The position numbers and the translations under genes were made by a program. Below are positions 20,401 to 25,707 of a stretch of 38,465 nucleotides of DNA, piece by piece. Numbering within the stretch: position 1 is the first letter of the stretch; each line of letters starts with the position of its first letter. The DNA is taken from positions 1 through 38,465 of the IMG/VR virus record IMGVR_UViG_3300017770_000043; one strand, 5' to 3'. Origin of the DNA: a virus. Below the pieces are notes generated by a model that worked only from the letters and a program-made list of their open reading frames with translations, was not told the DNA's origin and made no database searches.

Positions 20401-20613
20401 AAACGTTATGTTAGTGGAGAAAAAATAACCATCCCGGAAATTATATTAGAGAGAGCTTTCCCTTTAACAGCTTCTAGTGCTTATCAAAACTGGAGAGAAG
20501 ATGCAACGACAGGAGAAATCATTACTGAGTTCGGTGGAGAGTTCTTTGGTTTAGGTGTTAGCATCGAACAACCTAAGAAAAAAACAAAAAATAGAAGGTT
20601 AAGGGCTTTGTGA
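11497..20613 (+). CDS. Giant polyvalent virion protein (gp16 position) with metallopeptidase and C5 methyltransferase domains
   Basis: 3038 residues, about a quarter of the window, one base after the gp15-like stop and before the fibre promoter: the position of T7 gp16, the last core protein ejected. Visible parts: (a) about 740-830, H753-E-S-T-H757, an HExxH zinc site, with E-E-Q-L-A-E-F (E814/E818) as possible third ligand; (b) about 1410-1540, a segment ending W-I-Q-I-G-F-N-P-F-R-R-S-F-F-Y typical of large polyvalent phage proteins; (c) about 1552-1925, a full cytosine-C5 methyltransferase: motif I F-F-A-G-M-G (1556-1561), P-C1624-Q, E1666-N-A-P, Q1699...R1707-K-R1709, motif X G-N-G (1904-1906); (d) about 2330-2650, charged coiled coils; (e) about 2650-3038, a hydrophobic-helix domain resembling the LPD38-type C-terminal domain. 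No lytic transglycosylase motif found. Probably ejected, to protect or prepare DNA in the cell; this is inference. Confidence 0.82.
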   Translation: MDELKFNEDVGLRVVKPDNTVRPFDYLDVNLIEKANTDEREYYSTADGMFEEQRVKTRNFIRSKYGASYRAEGQDMTDQEVDSYIRTSWGIDPEQDIDYFSINEDLKAQDQHYTGDFEDFTFGERATGFLGAFAQLIEFIGAEINSYNTIPEGIDETYTIEGGFDRDALRKLMIESQSAVDENSKFLSQEMRDNLTELYVSAADENPLNLVAAFDAFLANTPNLVLGTLPPQIGMPLMMTIEKRAELPNFEKLFGVPSVIGKDNPNIEILNQKRQEAELFASAYGIASGIVEYYQNRVIAKTGGQFVKKKQRELINTLGGHLKKIGILTAENIGEEIVQQGAYNFIYNLAVDYSNEKYGTTAKKVKITEGMGESALMAGRISFISAFPGTLRRGFATKNFINSNTERLLEFGFDEPRAKEYARDLANAASNREEYEAVTERIRLDTEQIDLAKAARIEIEKSQRMHDETGLITANGEILTNNDFDRLALQYNAEQLSNLIADPKAAPIFVNAVYGDMEARKSYNDIILGYESEKMVEDSAPEDEPENELGVIAEVDESDETIDTTKPINEQYELPDNLEKFVQQVLDGQHDESIILEEGESIEDGRKRSVEEIYKKRGTKIDKDETEKSEDERELSWEEIKQYAKDVGIKLSGKGRTKAVIRAEVEADRAKFLKQREAKAKATEFTSENPRANEQSQKLIDILKSVVPNIKVKFAANDQNFKEITGNIARAFYDMDGTILVNPKRANAGSLAHESTHAIFHSRLKSDAAIRYAAARILDDMLGSARLTPQARARMTKFRSLYIRNDQLVDLKEEQLAEFAAMMREGMPVFERSLKSRIQDFLARIFKGFINVSDEARAIQLLEVIAGKVERGETIFKEDVSLLDEILSEYDSIPGYESEGETQYPASKFQQSYTDPDTGMTFSYDIDREQFKQLEEDGYVTRNFSLRDFNDKFMLVHQPDGAFAGTIERDGVVLVRGKGGVNFPLLFNELGYFWAGSGKDGDDTNMQGFVKNLNSMIEANGGTILMGLSSARRGKELSSTIGSLGVLDTLQNLVNDPSFPLTQEQLNKALIDATSRKYMGKSKPNDFLNINTNDQSVIKKILGAFESNFQERSNFALGLINSLADQAEKAPKLQKALFDLYNSIKYEQPEKLKKPESAKSLRVKGRAFFSEFQTEPLLKNSIPGEPSINRLTGGQIYAVIEINGPVELLKTPESFNAHESYPFVVASKNGSRPVVHILKDRYNKIDGFSDVQQQKDKSYISIGKPIPEDRRLNVFPEQAGVSVAPLRVMVKGKSQLSSDYMLNFDRIPQVVEAIKRYFVGEITYEQFVEIQQKFDPIRRFDILPELPTAKQMKDVLDEPKRPKVNKRPKEGEIVKLRLDIPAYTKKDKQGNRVGKYVVTIHNAKDFKPISYQATARAKNVEMVSPAITSAKIAIGIKNKDSISTMRGEYIEATDQENYDLGLQVINDPNWIQIGFNPFRRSFFYIREGNKVGMPVLSANEVVQIGGLVFAKNPEIVTLDHPKFRLQKESHKEALGILRDDAKFQLDENERVKAAFFFAGMGTAEAALLRKAGINVVQTAELEQPIIDLYNLTHGTAEIPVDILELDPNDLVKKMVKFIHMSPPCQAFSAAREKGAVTPEMYELEMKIARKLAEIITIVKPDNLTIENAPAYQDSEQYAVIKKVLEKEGYFIREQTPDAQNYGGNSSRKRLIVQASLTPLKEEPKTNRSGDWYPALEPFLKEAPVDELMQYTGGKEGGLTKNVVNLLNNIASKKYDANVAYVNPGGDGQFRPQGRAGNALTANFIYDPKKRKQGVKEKLRTEDGSLYGSSAVMRVALPVRKLVDELGAKAVAKQYGASVKQINDAYYGTGFLFKRGTTPMYLAYMNLPTDTIMSDNTRLNRAVLGNGIQGVITREFIEPMIGKPQLSDDYINEKLAEIDNDKLNKSKEETKAIIDDINEAPLEEIDEDMPIPSQEDFYNGPMYQEDFIRDEERIIGSTKLTHMEIDRLLKAIGVAGLSLPASQRQTTLVANAARDFNLNQVLDLAKQILDSDDMIHTDAQHASFVLAIVKLKNQYELVRTSIEEGKAYSTDVDLPNTMEEILSAMNTILRADAKGGSKAGSALVARRIMVGQDYSVQGVTKRATQTARGTLKDEDLKNVLDAQSKWEETNNKIQDVIRKESANSSETDVANSKKFIDDNKKQRGKVKKQKLSNKQRLINKMRESGVNIDGFGKNQLADISVDLARNIREMARILVIEDGYDDLNEIVDVIRGLLPDVSLKDVLGSISGRIQRIPQTPSEAQNTLKRLTLQSDLMVQINNGLDKIFDPLRKQAPKDLEIMALREQLNELKSVARQNANDVQQIERMLTQIEYLEKLIDEVLIKGERSTDLVPKKEPKKKREDVKAVEQKLFVKRAELKAADKIVLLKQIIEYGEPPVIPGIKREAQSERLDLLRIEIANLEQEIKDEKKRKSDAAKKAQIKADQEARLESLIGQVEGWYRDNVAPRKQAEINDTQKSIKEQQRLIKQQDRIAELSEILRTGVLPEKANRQIKDETEFSETIDNLQEELKQQEWYRQIKKAEFEQKRIAQVTAKIEEQRRVIDENDLSDFMTPKEKSEIQSPELKALLTEQRANERIIRKKIQELKPRTKLEQFGDVMSLGRAFMATGDMSGFLKQGFGLAIRHPKLAAQAMSKAIKAFVDPEFAEQVMMELESQDIQVIREQSGLFFGNLDTGMIDSEEQFSSNALQWIYKNTGLYGKTVETVMGASERNMVVFLNLMRAGAFDIYYNANPKATERELKSYAHWINTSSGRGDLGNAEGAIQALSVLAFSPRFAASRFLMPLEAAYKIGKGIRGKEEGDAEVAKEIAKQYLALYGMGAVTFTLAIMAGGSVNLDEPEESDFLKITFGNTKIDIWAGLGPNKRLFSLYMDSIFKQIRGEEVTANIPTKTINTLVKYKASPWISGSLEAIGGKRYVSGEKITIPEIILERAFPLTASSAYQNWREDATTGEIITEFGGEFFGLGVSIEQPKKKTKNRRLRAL

Positions 20614-20623
20614 GAGTATAATC

Positions 20624-20650
20624 TTGACAAGAATATATTTTTTTTATAAT
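20624..20650 (+). promoter_or_regulatory. Sigma70-type promoter for the fibre/lysis genes
   Basis: TTGACA (20624-20629) and TATAAT (20645-20650), both perfect consensus hexamers, separated by a short 15-base, T-rich spacer. It sits directly after the giant gene's stop and before the fibre-region genes. The short spacer may weaken it. Confidence 0.6.
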
Positions 20651-20676
20651 AAAATTGACAACACAGGAGAAATAGT

Positions 20677-21006
20677 ATGGGAATCAAAGCACAACAATTT
20701 GGCGGAAAAGGAACAACAATACAGGTTGGCGGTTTAAGCACTGTTGACGCTAAGGTTACTGTCGCTAATACAGGGTTACAGTTTGACGCAAACGCTGATC
20801 GGATTGTAGAGATTCAAGACTACAGCGGTTCAGTTGTATGGTTTGCAATCAAAGCAACAAACGATATTACTAACCCATCTGCTGCTAATGGAAATGCTTG
20901 TATCCCACCTTACGGTGTTACTCGTCCATTCGTACTTAAAGCAGGGCAGTATATTGAAGCAAGTGGTACAGTAAATATTAGAGCATTAGACATCCAAGAG
21001 GTATAA
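20677..21006 (+). CDS. Small virion-type protein, unknown function
   Basis: A 109-residue protein with a good CAGGAG site 8 bases before the ATG. Mostly beta, with G-G-L-S-T-V-D-A-K-V-T-V-A-N-T-G near the start and K-A-G-Q-Y-I-E-A-S-G-T-V-N-I-R at the end, a pattern like small phage surface or fibre-associated domains. No family recognised. First gene behind its own promoter and one base before the fibre gene, so it may cap or attach that fibre. Confidence 0.55.
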   Translation: MGIKAQQFGGKGTTIQVGGLSTVDAKVTVANTGLQFDANADRIVEIQDYSGSVVWFAIKATNDITNPSAANGNACIPPYGVTRPFVLKAGQYIEASGTVNIRALDIQEV

Positions 21007-21007
21007 T

Positions 21008-22432
21008 ATGTCTCAACGGTTAAATCTAGGACAGCTTGCTACAAGGCAAGTTGGTTTACTTCCATCTGACGCTAGACAACTAGATAATAATATTGTTTAT
21101 TCAGTTCGTAAAATTGTACCTAGTTATACTGGTTATGCTTTGCGTACTCGAAGATCAAGCGATAACGCAGAGGCAGATGTATCATTTGATTCTAATGGTT
21201 TAGTAAGTGATAACTCCCCAGTAACATTAGTATCTGATGGTTCTACATCTACTCTAAGTAATTTTAGAGGAGCTTCTTCTTTATATGTTTCTATTTGGTA
21301 CAACCAATCTAAAAATACAGAGACAGTTACTATTCCGCTAACAGGAACAATACTTCAAGTAGGAACTGGAATCAACCTTAATGGTATAGGCTCAAACGAG
21401 TTTGTTATTTCTGGAACATTTAAACAAACTGTAGATGAAGCTAATGGATTTCAAATTTTAGAAAACATTGATTCAACAAGTGATGGCATAGAAATTTTGT
21501 CTACTAAAGGTAGAGGAGGTAGTACTAGAGCCTCATTTAATAATGTAGATATAACTCTTGCTATTACATCTGCCACATTATCAGATGGAGCTGATCATAC
21601 ATATACGCTATCAAGGTCTGGTAATACTTTAACCTTTGATGTTGATGGCACATCTGGAACTGCGGATGTTACTGGACAATCTATTAGCGTTTCAACTGAA
21701 ATGTTTTTGGCGGGCAATTCAGGTGGATCAAGACAAGGTGTAGGGGAAGTATCTGCATTTACTGTTTCAATAAGTGGTACTCAGATTTACGATATAAAAG
21801 ATGCCTACATATATAATGCAACACAAACTTCAGCCGCTAATCAACCAACATTGAGTACATCATCAGGTTTACTAACAAATAGTAACGGAGATGTTGAATT
21901 TAATTTTAATGGTTCGAGTAACTTTATGAGCCCAAATAGATTTATGAATTTATTAAGTGATACTGACACAGGTTTTCTTGTTTATGCAGAAAGTAACACA
22001 ACAAGTTACTCAGACCAGCATCCAGTTATAGCTCAGTATCAAGAGTCAGGGGGAACTCCGATAGCAGGCTCTATATATTTAGGTGGTTCATCTGCGGGTT
22101 GGACTGTTTTTCAAGCGGGTGGTAGTGATGGTATAAATGTTACAGCAGGAGAAACAACAAGTCTTACTAGACCGACTCTTTTAGCTATGGCTAAACCTTC
22201 TGGAACATCTGGTACAGCTACAGTATTTAGATCAGATACTACTAATGGTAGATATGCTAATGTAACTGATACATTTAATACTAGTATAACTGGATTTTAT
22301 TTTGGCATTGGTCACGGTAATGGCTCTGCTTTTTTTAATGGCGGAATAAGTGAAGTAATAATTTTAAACTCTGGTGCGTCTGAAAATACAGAAGTAGCAT
22401 TTAATGAACAGAGAGCTTATTGGGGAGTATAG
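21008..22432 (+). CDS. Tail fibre / adhesin with lectin-like (LamG / arabinofuranosidase-B-type) domains
   Basis: 474 residues, Ser/Thr/Gly-rich. Near the N-terminus Y-S-V-R-K-I-V-P-S-Y-T-G-Y-A-L-R-T-R-R-S-S-D-N (about 31-53) is the signature opening of concanavalin-like beta-sandwich domains in phage receptor-binding proteins, followed by W-Y-N-Q-S-K-N. About residues 100-270 and 280-474 read as two such sandwiches (G-x-F-K-Q-T..., then V-E-F-N-F-N-G-S-S-N-F and a terminal I-S-E-V-I-I-L...R-A-Y-W-G). Likely binds host-surface glycans. It carries no visible gp17-type anchor to the tail, so how it attaches is open. Confidence 0.72.
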   Translation: MSQRLNLGQLATRQVGLLPSDARQLDNNIVYSVRKIVPSYTGYALRTRRSSDNAEADVSFDSNGLVSDNSPVTLVSDGSTSTLSNFRGASSLYVSIWYNQSKNTETVTIPLTGTILQVGTGINLNGIGSNEFVISGTFKQTVDEANGFQILENIDSTSDGIEILSTKGRGGSTRASFNNVDITLAITSATLSDGADHTYTLSRSGNTLTFDVDGTSGTADVTGQSISVSTEMFLAGNSGGSRQGVGEVSAFTVSISGTQIYDIKDAYIYNATQTSAANQPTLSTSSGLLTNSNGDVEFNFNGSSNFMSPNRFMNLLSDTDTGFLVYAESNTTSYSDQHPVIAQYQESGGTPIAGSIYLGGSSAGWTVFQAGGSDGINVTAGETTSLTRPTLLAMAKPSGTSGTATVFRSDTTNGRYANVTDTFNTSITGFYFGIGHGNGSAFFNGGISEVIILNSGASENTEVAFNEQRAYWGV

Positions 22433-22434
22433 AT

Positions 22435-22665
22435 ATGGAAACTGAAGAAATAACACCTGTATATCTAGTTTATACAACCTATCAAGAAGCTAATGATAGA
22501 GCAGACCTTGAGGGTCAACGAATGAATTATTCTTATTGGAGTCATTCAGGCTCTACAAAACATCACACTTCTCCGTTTGAAACTAGTGATGGGAAGTGGG
22601 CTTTAAATGTCGCTGAGTATCAATTAAGTATTGCTGAGAAGTTGGTAAAGAAGAGTAGTGTGTAA
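22435..22665 (+). CDS. Hypothetical small protein after the fibre gene
   Basis: 76 residues from the ATG at 22435, preceded by GGGGAG at 8 bases. An in-frame ATG at 22420 would overlap the fibre gene without a ribosome site. The sequence contains Y-T-T-Y-Q-E-A-N-D-R-A-D-L-E-G and a W-A-L-N-V-A-E-Y motif; it is a soluble small domain I do not recognise. It may be a fibre chaperone by position only. It overlaps the next gene by one base (TAATG). Confidence 0.6.
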   Translation: METEEITPVYLVYTTYQEANDRADLEGQRMNYSYWSHSGSTKHHTSPFETSDGKWALNVAEYQLSIAEKLVKKSSV

Positions 22666-23243
22666 TGGATATGCCTGTCATAGATTCTATTAAAGTAAAT
22701 GATACTGAGATTAAATCAGATCATAATGAATATACTTTAGTATATAATGACAAGCAGTATATGTACGAGAACCTAGAAAGTAAGTCGTCTGCTCTTGAGT
22801 TACAAGCTCAGATAGATATAGCTAAAGGTCATTGCATCTGTACTGGATTGGGTTTTCTTATTCGTGAGAAGGGGCTATTAAATAATAAAGATGTATCTGA
22901 AATAACTGTTATAGAATATAACCCAGATGTTATTGAAATACAACAGGCACTCAACCCTGATATAATGAAACGCATAACTGTAATAAATGCAGATGCTAAC
23001 AACTATGTTGGCGAGTGCGATACATTACTTATCGATCACTTTATAGATGCCGTATCTAATAAAGATAGACTAGATATAGTAAGAAACTGTTGTTCTAACA
23101 TTAAACATAAACAAATGATTTGGTGGGATATATTTGCAGACGCACAAAAATATACAGATTACAAGGAACTGCAAGTACAGTTTCCTACGCTACCCGATTT
23201 TACTGCGTCAGAGTTTTATAACTATATATTGATAAGAAAGTAA
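22665..23243 (+). CDS. SAM-dependent methyltransferase-like Rossmann protein
   Basis: 192 residues. A nucleotide/SAM-binding fold is suggested by C-T-G-L-G-F at 59-64 (motif I), V-I-E-Y-N-P-D-V at 82-89 with the acidic residue E84 that binds the ribose, N-A-D-A-N-N-Y at 108-114, and L-L-I-D-H-F at 121-126 (motif IV position). The layout resembles spermidine-synthase-type methyltransferases. Small enzymes of this kind accompany tail-fibre genes in marine phages; substrate unknown, possibly fibre or a host metabolite. Catalytic residues cannot be assigned. Confidence 0.65.
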   Translation: MDMPVIDSIKVNDTEIKSDHNEYTLVYNDKQYMYENLESKSSALELQAQIDIAKGHCICTGLGFLIREKGLLNNKDVSEITVIEYNPDVIEIQQALNPDIMKRITVINADANNYVGECDTLLIDHFIDAVSNKDRLDIVRNCCSNIKHKQMIWWDIFADAQKYTDYKELQVQFPTLPDFTASEFYNYILIRK

Positions 23244-23998
23244 TGAGTGATAAAGGTAAGAAGGTACGATTTGAAGGTGTCATGTACACCGATGGAGAGA
23301 CTTATGAAGTTAAAAGCAAAACTAAATCAAGTAGTGGCAAAGGTAAGATCATTGAGTCAGAAGCTGGCAACCAAGTTACAACAACTGTGGCAACCGAAAC
23401 TGTATCTCAAGCAGGTCAAAGCGTTGTTCAAGCGGTAGTAGCACAAGCCCAGAGTATGGGTGCTAGTGGTCTGGTCGCAATGGGTAGTGCGGGTGCGTTT
23501 CAGGCTAACCACATATTTGATAACTCGCACGAAGTATTTGAAGTAGCAAGACCGATGGTGGCAGAGTTCGTTGATACTGGAACGATAACGCCACCAGAAA
23601 CATCTAAGTATGCGGGTGAGGTTATACCTACCACTCAGTCGTTTGTTGGGGTAAAGGTAGGAGAGGCTAGGAAGCAAGCCATAGCGGAGAAAGCAGAAGC
23701 TAAAGCTATACAGCAGGAAGTAAAGCAAGCAGCACAAGTTATGAAAGAAGTAGCTAAAGCATCTGAAGAAACAAAAGAAAAGCAGGTAGAGGCAGAACAA
23801 AAAGAAGCTAAAGCGGAGGCAAGAGCAGAAGCGGTTAAGGAGTTAGGTGAAGAGAAAGTAAAAGAGATTGAGGAAAAGTTAAACGAACCAATCCCTACTC
23901 CAGAGCCACCGACACCTAACCAACAGAATGCAATACGAGAAACATTTAGAAATTTATTTAATAGAGACGATGAAAATACGGACGCAACACCGATATGA
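23243..23998 (+). CDS. Ala/Glu/Lys-rich coiled-coil protein, unknown function
   Basis: 251 residues starting in a TAATG overlap. Residues 1-40 form a basic beta-like segment, 45-90 are Val/Ala/Gln-rich, and about 140-220 are a long charged coiled coil (K-A-E-A-K-A, E-E-K-V-K-E-I-E-E-K). A Pro-rich linker (P-T-P-E-P-P-T-P) leads to a short acidic tail. It is likely a structural spacer or fibre-associated protein, but I recognise no family. Its stop overlaps the start of the next small membrane protein. Confidence 0.55.
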   Translation: MSDKGKKVRFEGVMYTDGETYEVKSKTKSSSGKGKIIESEAGNQVTTTVATETVSQAGQSVVQAVVAQAQSMGASGLVAMGSAGAFQANHIFDNSHEVFEVARPMVAEFVDTGTITPPETSKYAGEVIPTTQSFVGVKVGEARKQAIAEKAEAKAIQQEVKQAAQVMKEVAKASEETKEKQVEAEQKEAKAEARAEAVKELGEEKVKEIEEKLNEPIPTPEPPTPNQQNAIRETFRNLFNRDDENTDATPI

Positions 23999-24144
23999 TC
24001 TACATAGAAATAATTTGGGAGGCAATCAAGGGTAATATGCTTGCGGTAGGTATAGGAGTTATAGGACTCCTAGCTACGATTAGTATGTTTATGCCTGAGA
24101 ACTCCAAGCTATATAAAATAATTAACTTCTTTAGTAAAAAGTGA
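23995..24144 (+). CDS. Small single-span membrane protein (49 residues)
   Basis: The ATG at 23995 overlaps the upstream stop (ATGA). The product has one hydrophobic segment (about residues 15-34, M-L-A-V-G-I-G-V-I-G-L-L-A-T-I-S-M-F-M-P) between a short N-terminal amphipathic stretch and a Lys-rich tail. Near holin-like genes, it could be a holin, antiholin or spanin component; size and charge pattern allow all of these. Confidence 0.6.
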   Translation: MIYIEIIWEAIKGNMLAVGIGVIGLLATISMFMPENSKLYKIINFFSKK

Positions 24145-24148
24145 GACG

Positions 24149-24685
24149 ATGAAAAAGATACTACTAATATGTTTAATGTGCTGTGCGGCTTATGCTGATT
24201 ACATCTATGACTTAACAGCTACACTCAGCCCAAGCTCAATGGTCACTATCGAACAACAACCACACTTCTATGAGATGTATCACTTAGTGGCAGATGGAGA
24301 AGCCACAGTAACCTTTACCAACTACGATGCCGACCTTGTATCACCCACCGATCAAGGAGAATACAGCGACCCTTATCTGTACCTTTACATCCTAGAAGAA
24401 ATAAACTTCGGTAACATCAACTCATTCTCTAGAGCGTATGTCTTGTATGACGAGGATGATGATAGCAACGAGGGCGTTGGTGAAGACTTATACTTCTACC
24501 TAGCGGATGTTACATTTACCAATGAGCTAGTGGCTATGGTTACATCCTATGAGCCTATGACTACAGGCACAGTTGATTTTACAATAGAAAGCGACACAGC
24601 GTTAACAGTTATTCCTGAGCCAGTTGCGGTTGGGTTAATTTTAGTTGGCGGTGCTACACTAATCTTAGCCAGGAAGAGACAATGA
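24149..24685 (+). CDS. Secreted protein with a PEP-CTERM-type sorting signal
   Basis: 178 residues. N-terminal signal peptide: K-K, a hydrophobic core L-L-I-C-L-M-C-C-A, then an A-Y-A / D cleavage site at about 17. The mature part is acidic and beta-rich (D-E-D-D-D-S-N-E-G near residues 102-110). The C-terminus has the three parts of a PEP-CTERM tag: P-E-P at 156-158, a hydrophobic helix V-G-L-I-L-V-G-G-A-T-L-I-L, then A-R-K-R. In bacteria exosortase recognises such tags and anchors or releases the protein at the surface. On a phage this suggests a host-derived surface protein, perhaps for superinfection exclusion. Flanking genes overlap tightly, so it belongs to the phage operon. Confidence 0.72.
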   Translation: MKKILLICLMCCAAYADYIYDLTATLSPSSMVTIEQQPHFYEMYHLVADGEATVTFTNYDADLVSPTDQGEYSDPYLYLYILEEINFGNINSFSRAYVLYDEDDDSNEGVGEDLYFYLADVTFTNELVAMVTSYEPMTTGTVDFTIESDTALTVIPEPVAVGLILVGGATLILARKRQ

Positions 24686-24882
24686 AACAAGACGGAGATT
24701 TTAGCGTACGAGAAAAGGAGTGGGTAGAAACTGCATCTAAGTATATAGATAGTAAGCACCTCCCGGTATTAGGCCAGATACTTCGGATTGTAGATGCAAC
24801 CTCTTTGATGATTGGTCGTGCGTTGTTTGTAGGAATAGTTCTAGCTAGTGTAGCTTTATTAAGCGGAAGGTTGTTAAAATGA
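24682..24882 (+). CDS. Small membrane protein, holin-like
   Basis: 66 residues, ATGA overlap with the PEP-CTERM gene. A soluble charged N-terminus (V-R-E-K-E-W-V-E-T-A) is followed by one membrane helix at about 42-62 (I-G-R-A-L-F-V-G-I-V-L-A-S-V-A-L-L). It again overlaps the next membrane gene by 4 bases. Probably part of the lysis module, with the next gene as holin; an antiholin role is equally possible. Confidence 0.55.
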   Translation: MKQDGDFSVREKEWVETASKYIDSKHLPVLGQILRIVDATSLMIGRALFVGIVLASVALLSGRLLK

Positions 24883-25304
24883 GTGTAGAGTTGTTAGCAA
24901 TGTTAGGCGGTTCTCTTTCTGGATTTATTATGAAGTTGATAGCTTCCCAGGCCCAACAACAGGCTTCCATGCTAGAAGGTATGATTAAAAAACAAGAGGT
25001 AGCCGATGCCTCTGCTGATCGTGCAGCTAAACGTGATGGTGTAGCGGGACAAGTTGTTCGTAGAACTATCGCTCTTTGCACATTGTTTGCTGTGATCTTT
25101 GCACCATTTATATTAGCTTTCTTTAACGAACCAGTCACAATCGAAGCAGGTAAACCTGGAGGTCTATTTGGGTTTCTGTTTGGCGGTTTGTTTAGTAGAG
25201 GAAATGGTTGGATAGAGCTGCAGGGTTATGTATTATTACCTGAAGTTCGACAAACCATGTTAGCCCTAGTAGGATTTTACTTTGGCTCATCGCAAGTCAA
25301 GTAA
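24879..25304 (+). CDS. Holin-like phage membrane protein
   Basis: 141 residues. The start (L-L-A-M-L-G-G-S-L-S-G-F-I-M-K-L) is followed by a Gln/Ala-rich helix, then R-R-T-I-A-L-C-T-L-F-A-V-I-F-A-P-F-I-L-A-F-F, a strong membrane segment at about 61-82, a Gly/Phe-rich loop (G-L-F-G-F-L-F-G-G-L-F), and a final hydrophobic stretch L-L-P-E-V-R-Q-T-M-L-A-L-V-G-F-Y-F-G at 121-137. I recognise this architecture from holin-type proteins of marine podoviruses. It would form the pores releasing the lysozyme encoded at 919-1509. Confidence 0.65.
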   Translation: MSVELLAMLGGSLSGFIMKLIASQAQQQASMLEGMIKKQEVADASADRAAKRDGVAGQVVRRTIALCTLFAVIFAPFILAFFNEPVTIEAGKPGGLFGFLFGGLFSRGNGWIELQGYVLLPEVRQTMLALVGFYFGSSQVK

Positions 25305-25316
25305 GTCAAACGTGTG

Positions 25317-25337
25317 AGGGGTTTAATTTAGACCCCT
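25317..25337 (+). terminator. Hairpin after the holin-like gene (weak or read-through)
   Basis: AGGGGT (25317-25322) and ACCCCT (25332-25337) form a 6-bp stem around a 9-base A+T loop. No T-run follows, so it may be a processing or stability hairpin rather than a full terminator. Confidence 0.4.
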
Positions 25338-25376
25338 AGCTACGTCATTTAATTATTAATCATTAACGGAGGACGC

Positions 25377-25541
25377 ATGTCTATGTATAAAGTTGTTGAC
25401 TCGAAAGGCAACGAAACAGTAGTTGAATTATCAGAATATAATAGAGGAAAAGTTTTAGACAAGGCATGCAAGCAGATGTACGGAAGTTCTACGATAGAGT
25501 TAATGATTGGTCATTTTAGAATAACACCGCTAAGTTCTTGA
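25377..25541 (+). CDS. Hypothetical 54-residue protein
   Basis: The ATG at 25377 follows a perfect GGAGG (AACGGAGGACGC). The product begins M-S-M-Y-K-V-V-D-S-K-G-N-E-T-V-V-E-L and continues as a small mixed alpha/beta domain. Its stop TGA lies within the TTGACA of the next promoter. No family recognised; it is the last gene of the rightward late region before the riboswitch unit. Confidence 0.6.
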   Translation: MSMYKVVDSKGNETVVELSEYNRGKVLDKACKQMYGSSTIELMIGHFRITPLSS

Positions 25542-25565
25542 CAATGAAATTAATTTTTATATATT
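25538..25565 (+). promoter_or_regulatory. Sigma70-type promoter of the riboswitch unit
   Basis: TTGACA (25538-25543), a 16-base spacer and TATATT (25560-25565). The predicted start at about 25572 coincides with the first bases of the riboswitch, which strongly supports the assignment. Confidence 0.75.
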
Positions 25566-25574
25566 GGTATTAAG

Positions 25575-25630
25575 ATCGTTCAAGCTCTTGCTCGGAAGTA
25601 GTGCATAGTGTACGAAGGAACGCACTAACA
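25575..25630 (+). promoter_or_regulatory. Glutamine riboswitch (Downstream-peptide / glnA class)
   Basis: P1 is CGTTC (25577-25581) with GAACG (25618-25622). P2 is AGC-TCTT-GCT followed by the conserved CGGAAGTAG (25593-25601). P3 is GTGCA-TAG-TGTAC (25601-25613). The junction then reads CGAAGGAACGC, the hallmark 3' half of glutamine aptamers (glnA and Downstream-peptide RNAs). GCACTA (25622-25627) can pair with TAGTGC (25599-25604) as an alternative to P3 and P1, a plausible switch, with GGAGG of the peptide gene just downstream at 25633. By analogy with the family, ligand would be L-glutamine. Recognised from the consensus by eye. Confidence 0.9.
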
Positions 25631-25644
25631 TTGGAGGTATTACA

Positions 25645-25707
25645 ATGGAAGTGACTCTCAACTATCGAGGCTCGACTTACGTTAAAGTAATCAAGCTAGA
25701 CAAATAA
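25645..25707 (+). CDS. 20-residue riboswitch-controlled peptide (YRG type)
   Basis: Starts 8 bases after GGAGG and ends 3 bases before a terminator stem. The peptide M-E-V-T-L-N-Y-R-G-S-T-Y-V-K-V-I-K-L-D-K carries the L-x-Y-R-G-x-x-Y core seen in the short cyanobacterial peptides downstream of this riboswitch class and in the DUF4278 family. Cyanobacterial glutamine riboswitches control inhibitors of glutamine synthetase and related nitrogen-regulatory small proteins, so a regulatory peptide acting on host nitrogen assimilation is the natural guess. Too short for most gene finders. Confidence 0.85.
   Translation: MEVTLNYRGSTYVKVIKLDK

Noticed and set aside
23357-23800. 147-codon leftward ORF opposite the coiled-coil gene
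   Set aside because: Cys/Phe/Tyr-rich antisense shadow of an Ala/Lys/Glu-rich coding sequence.
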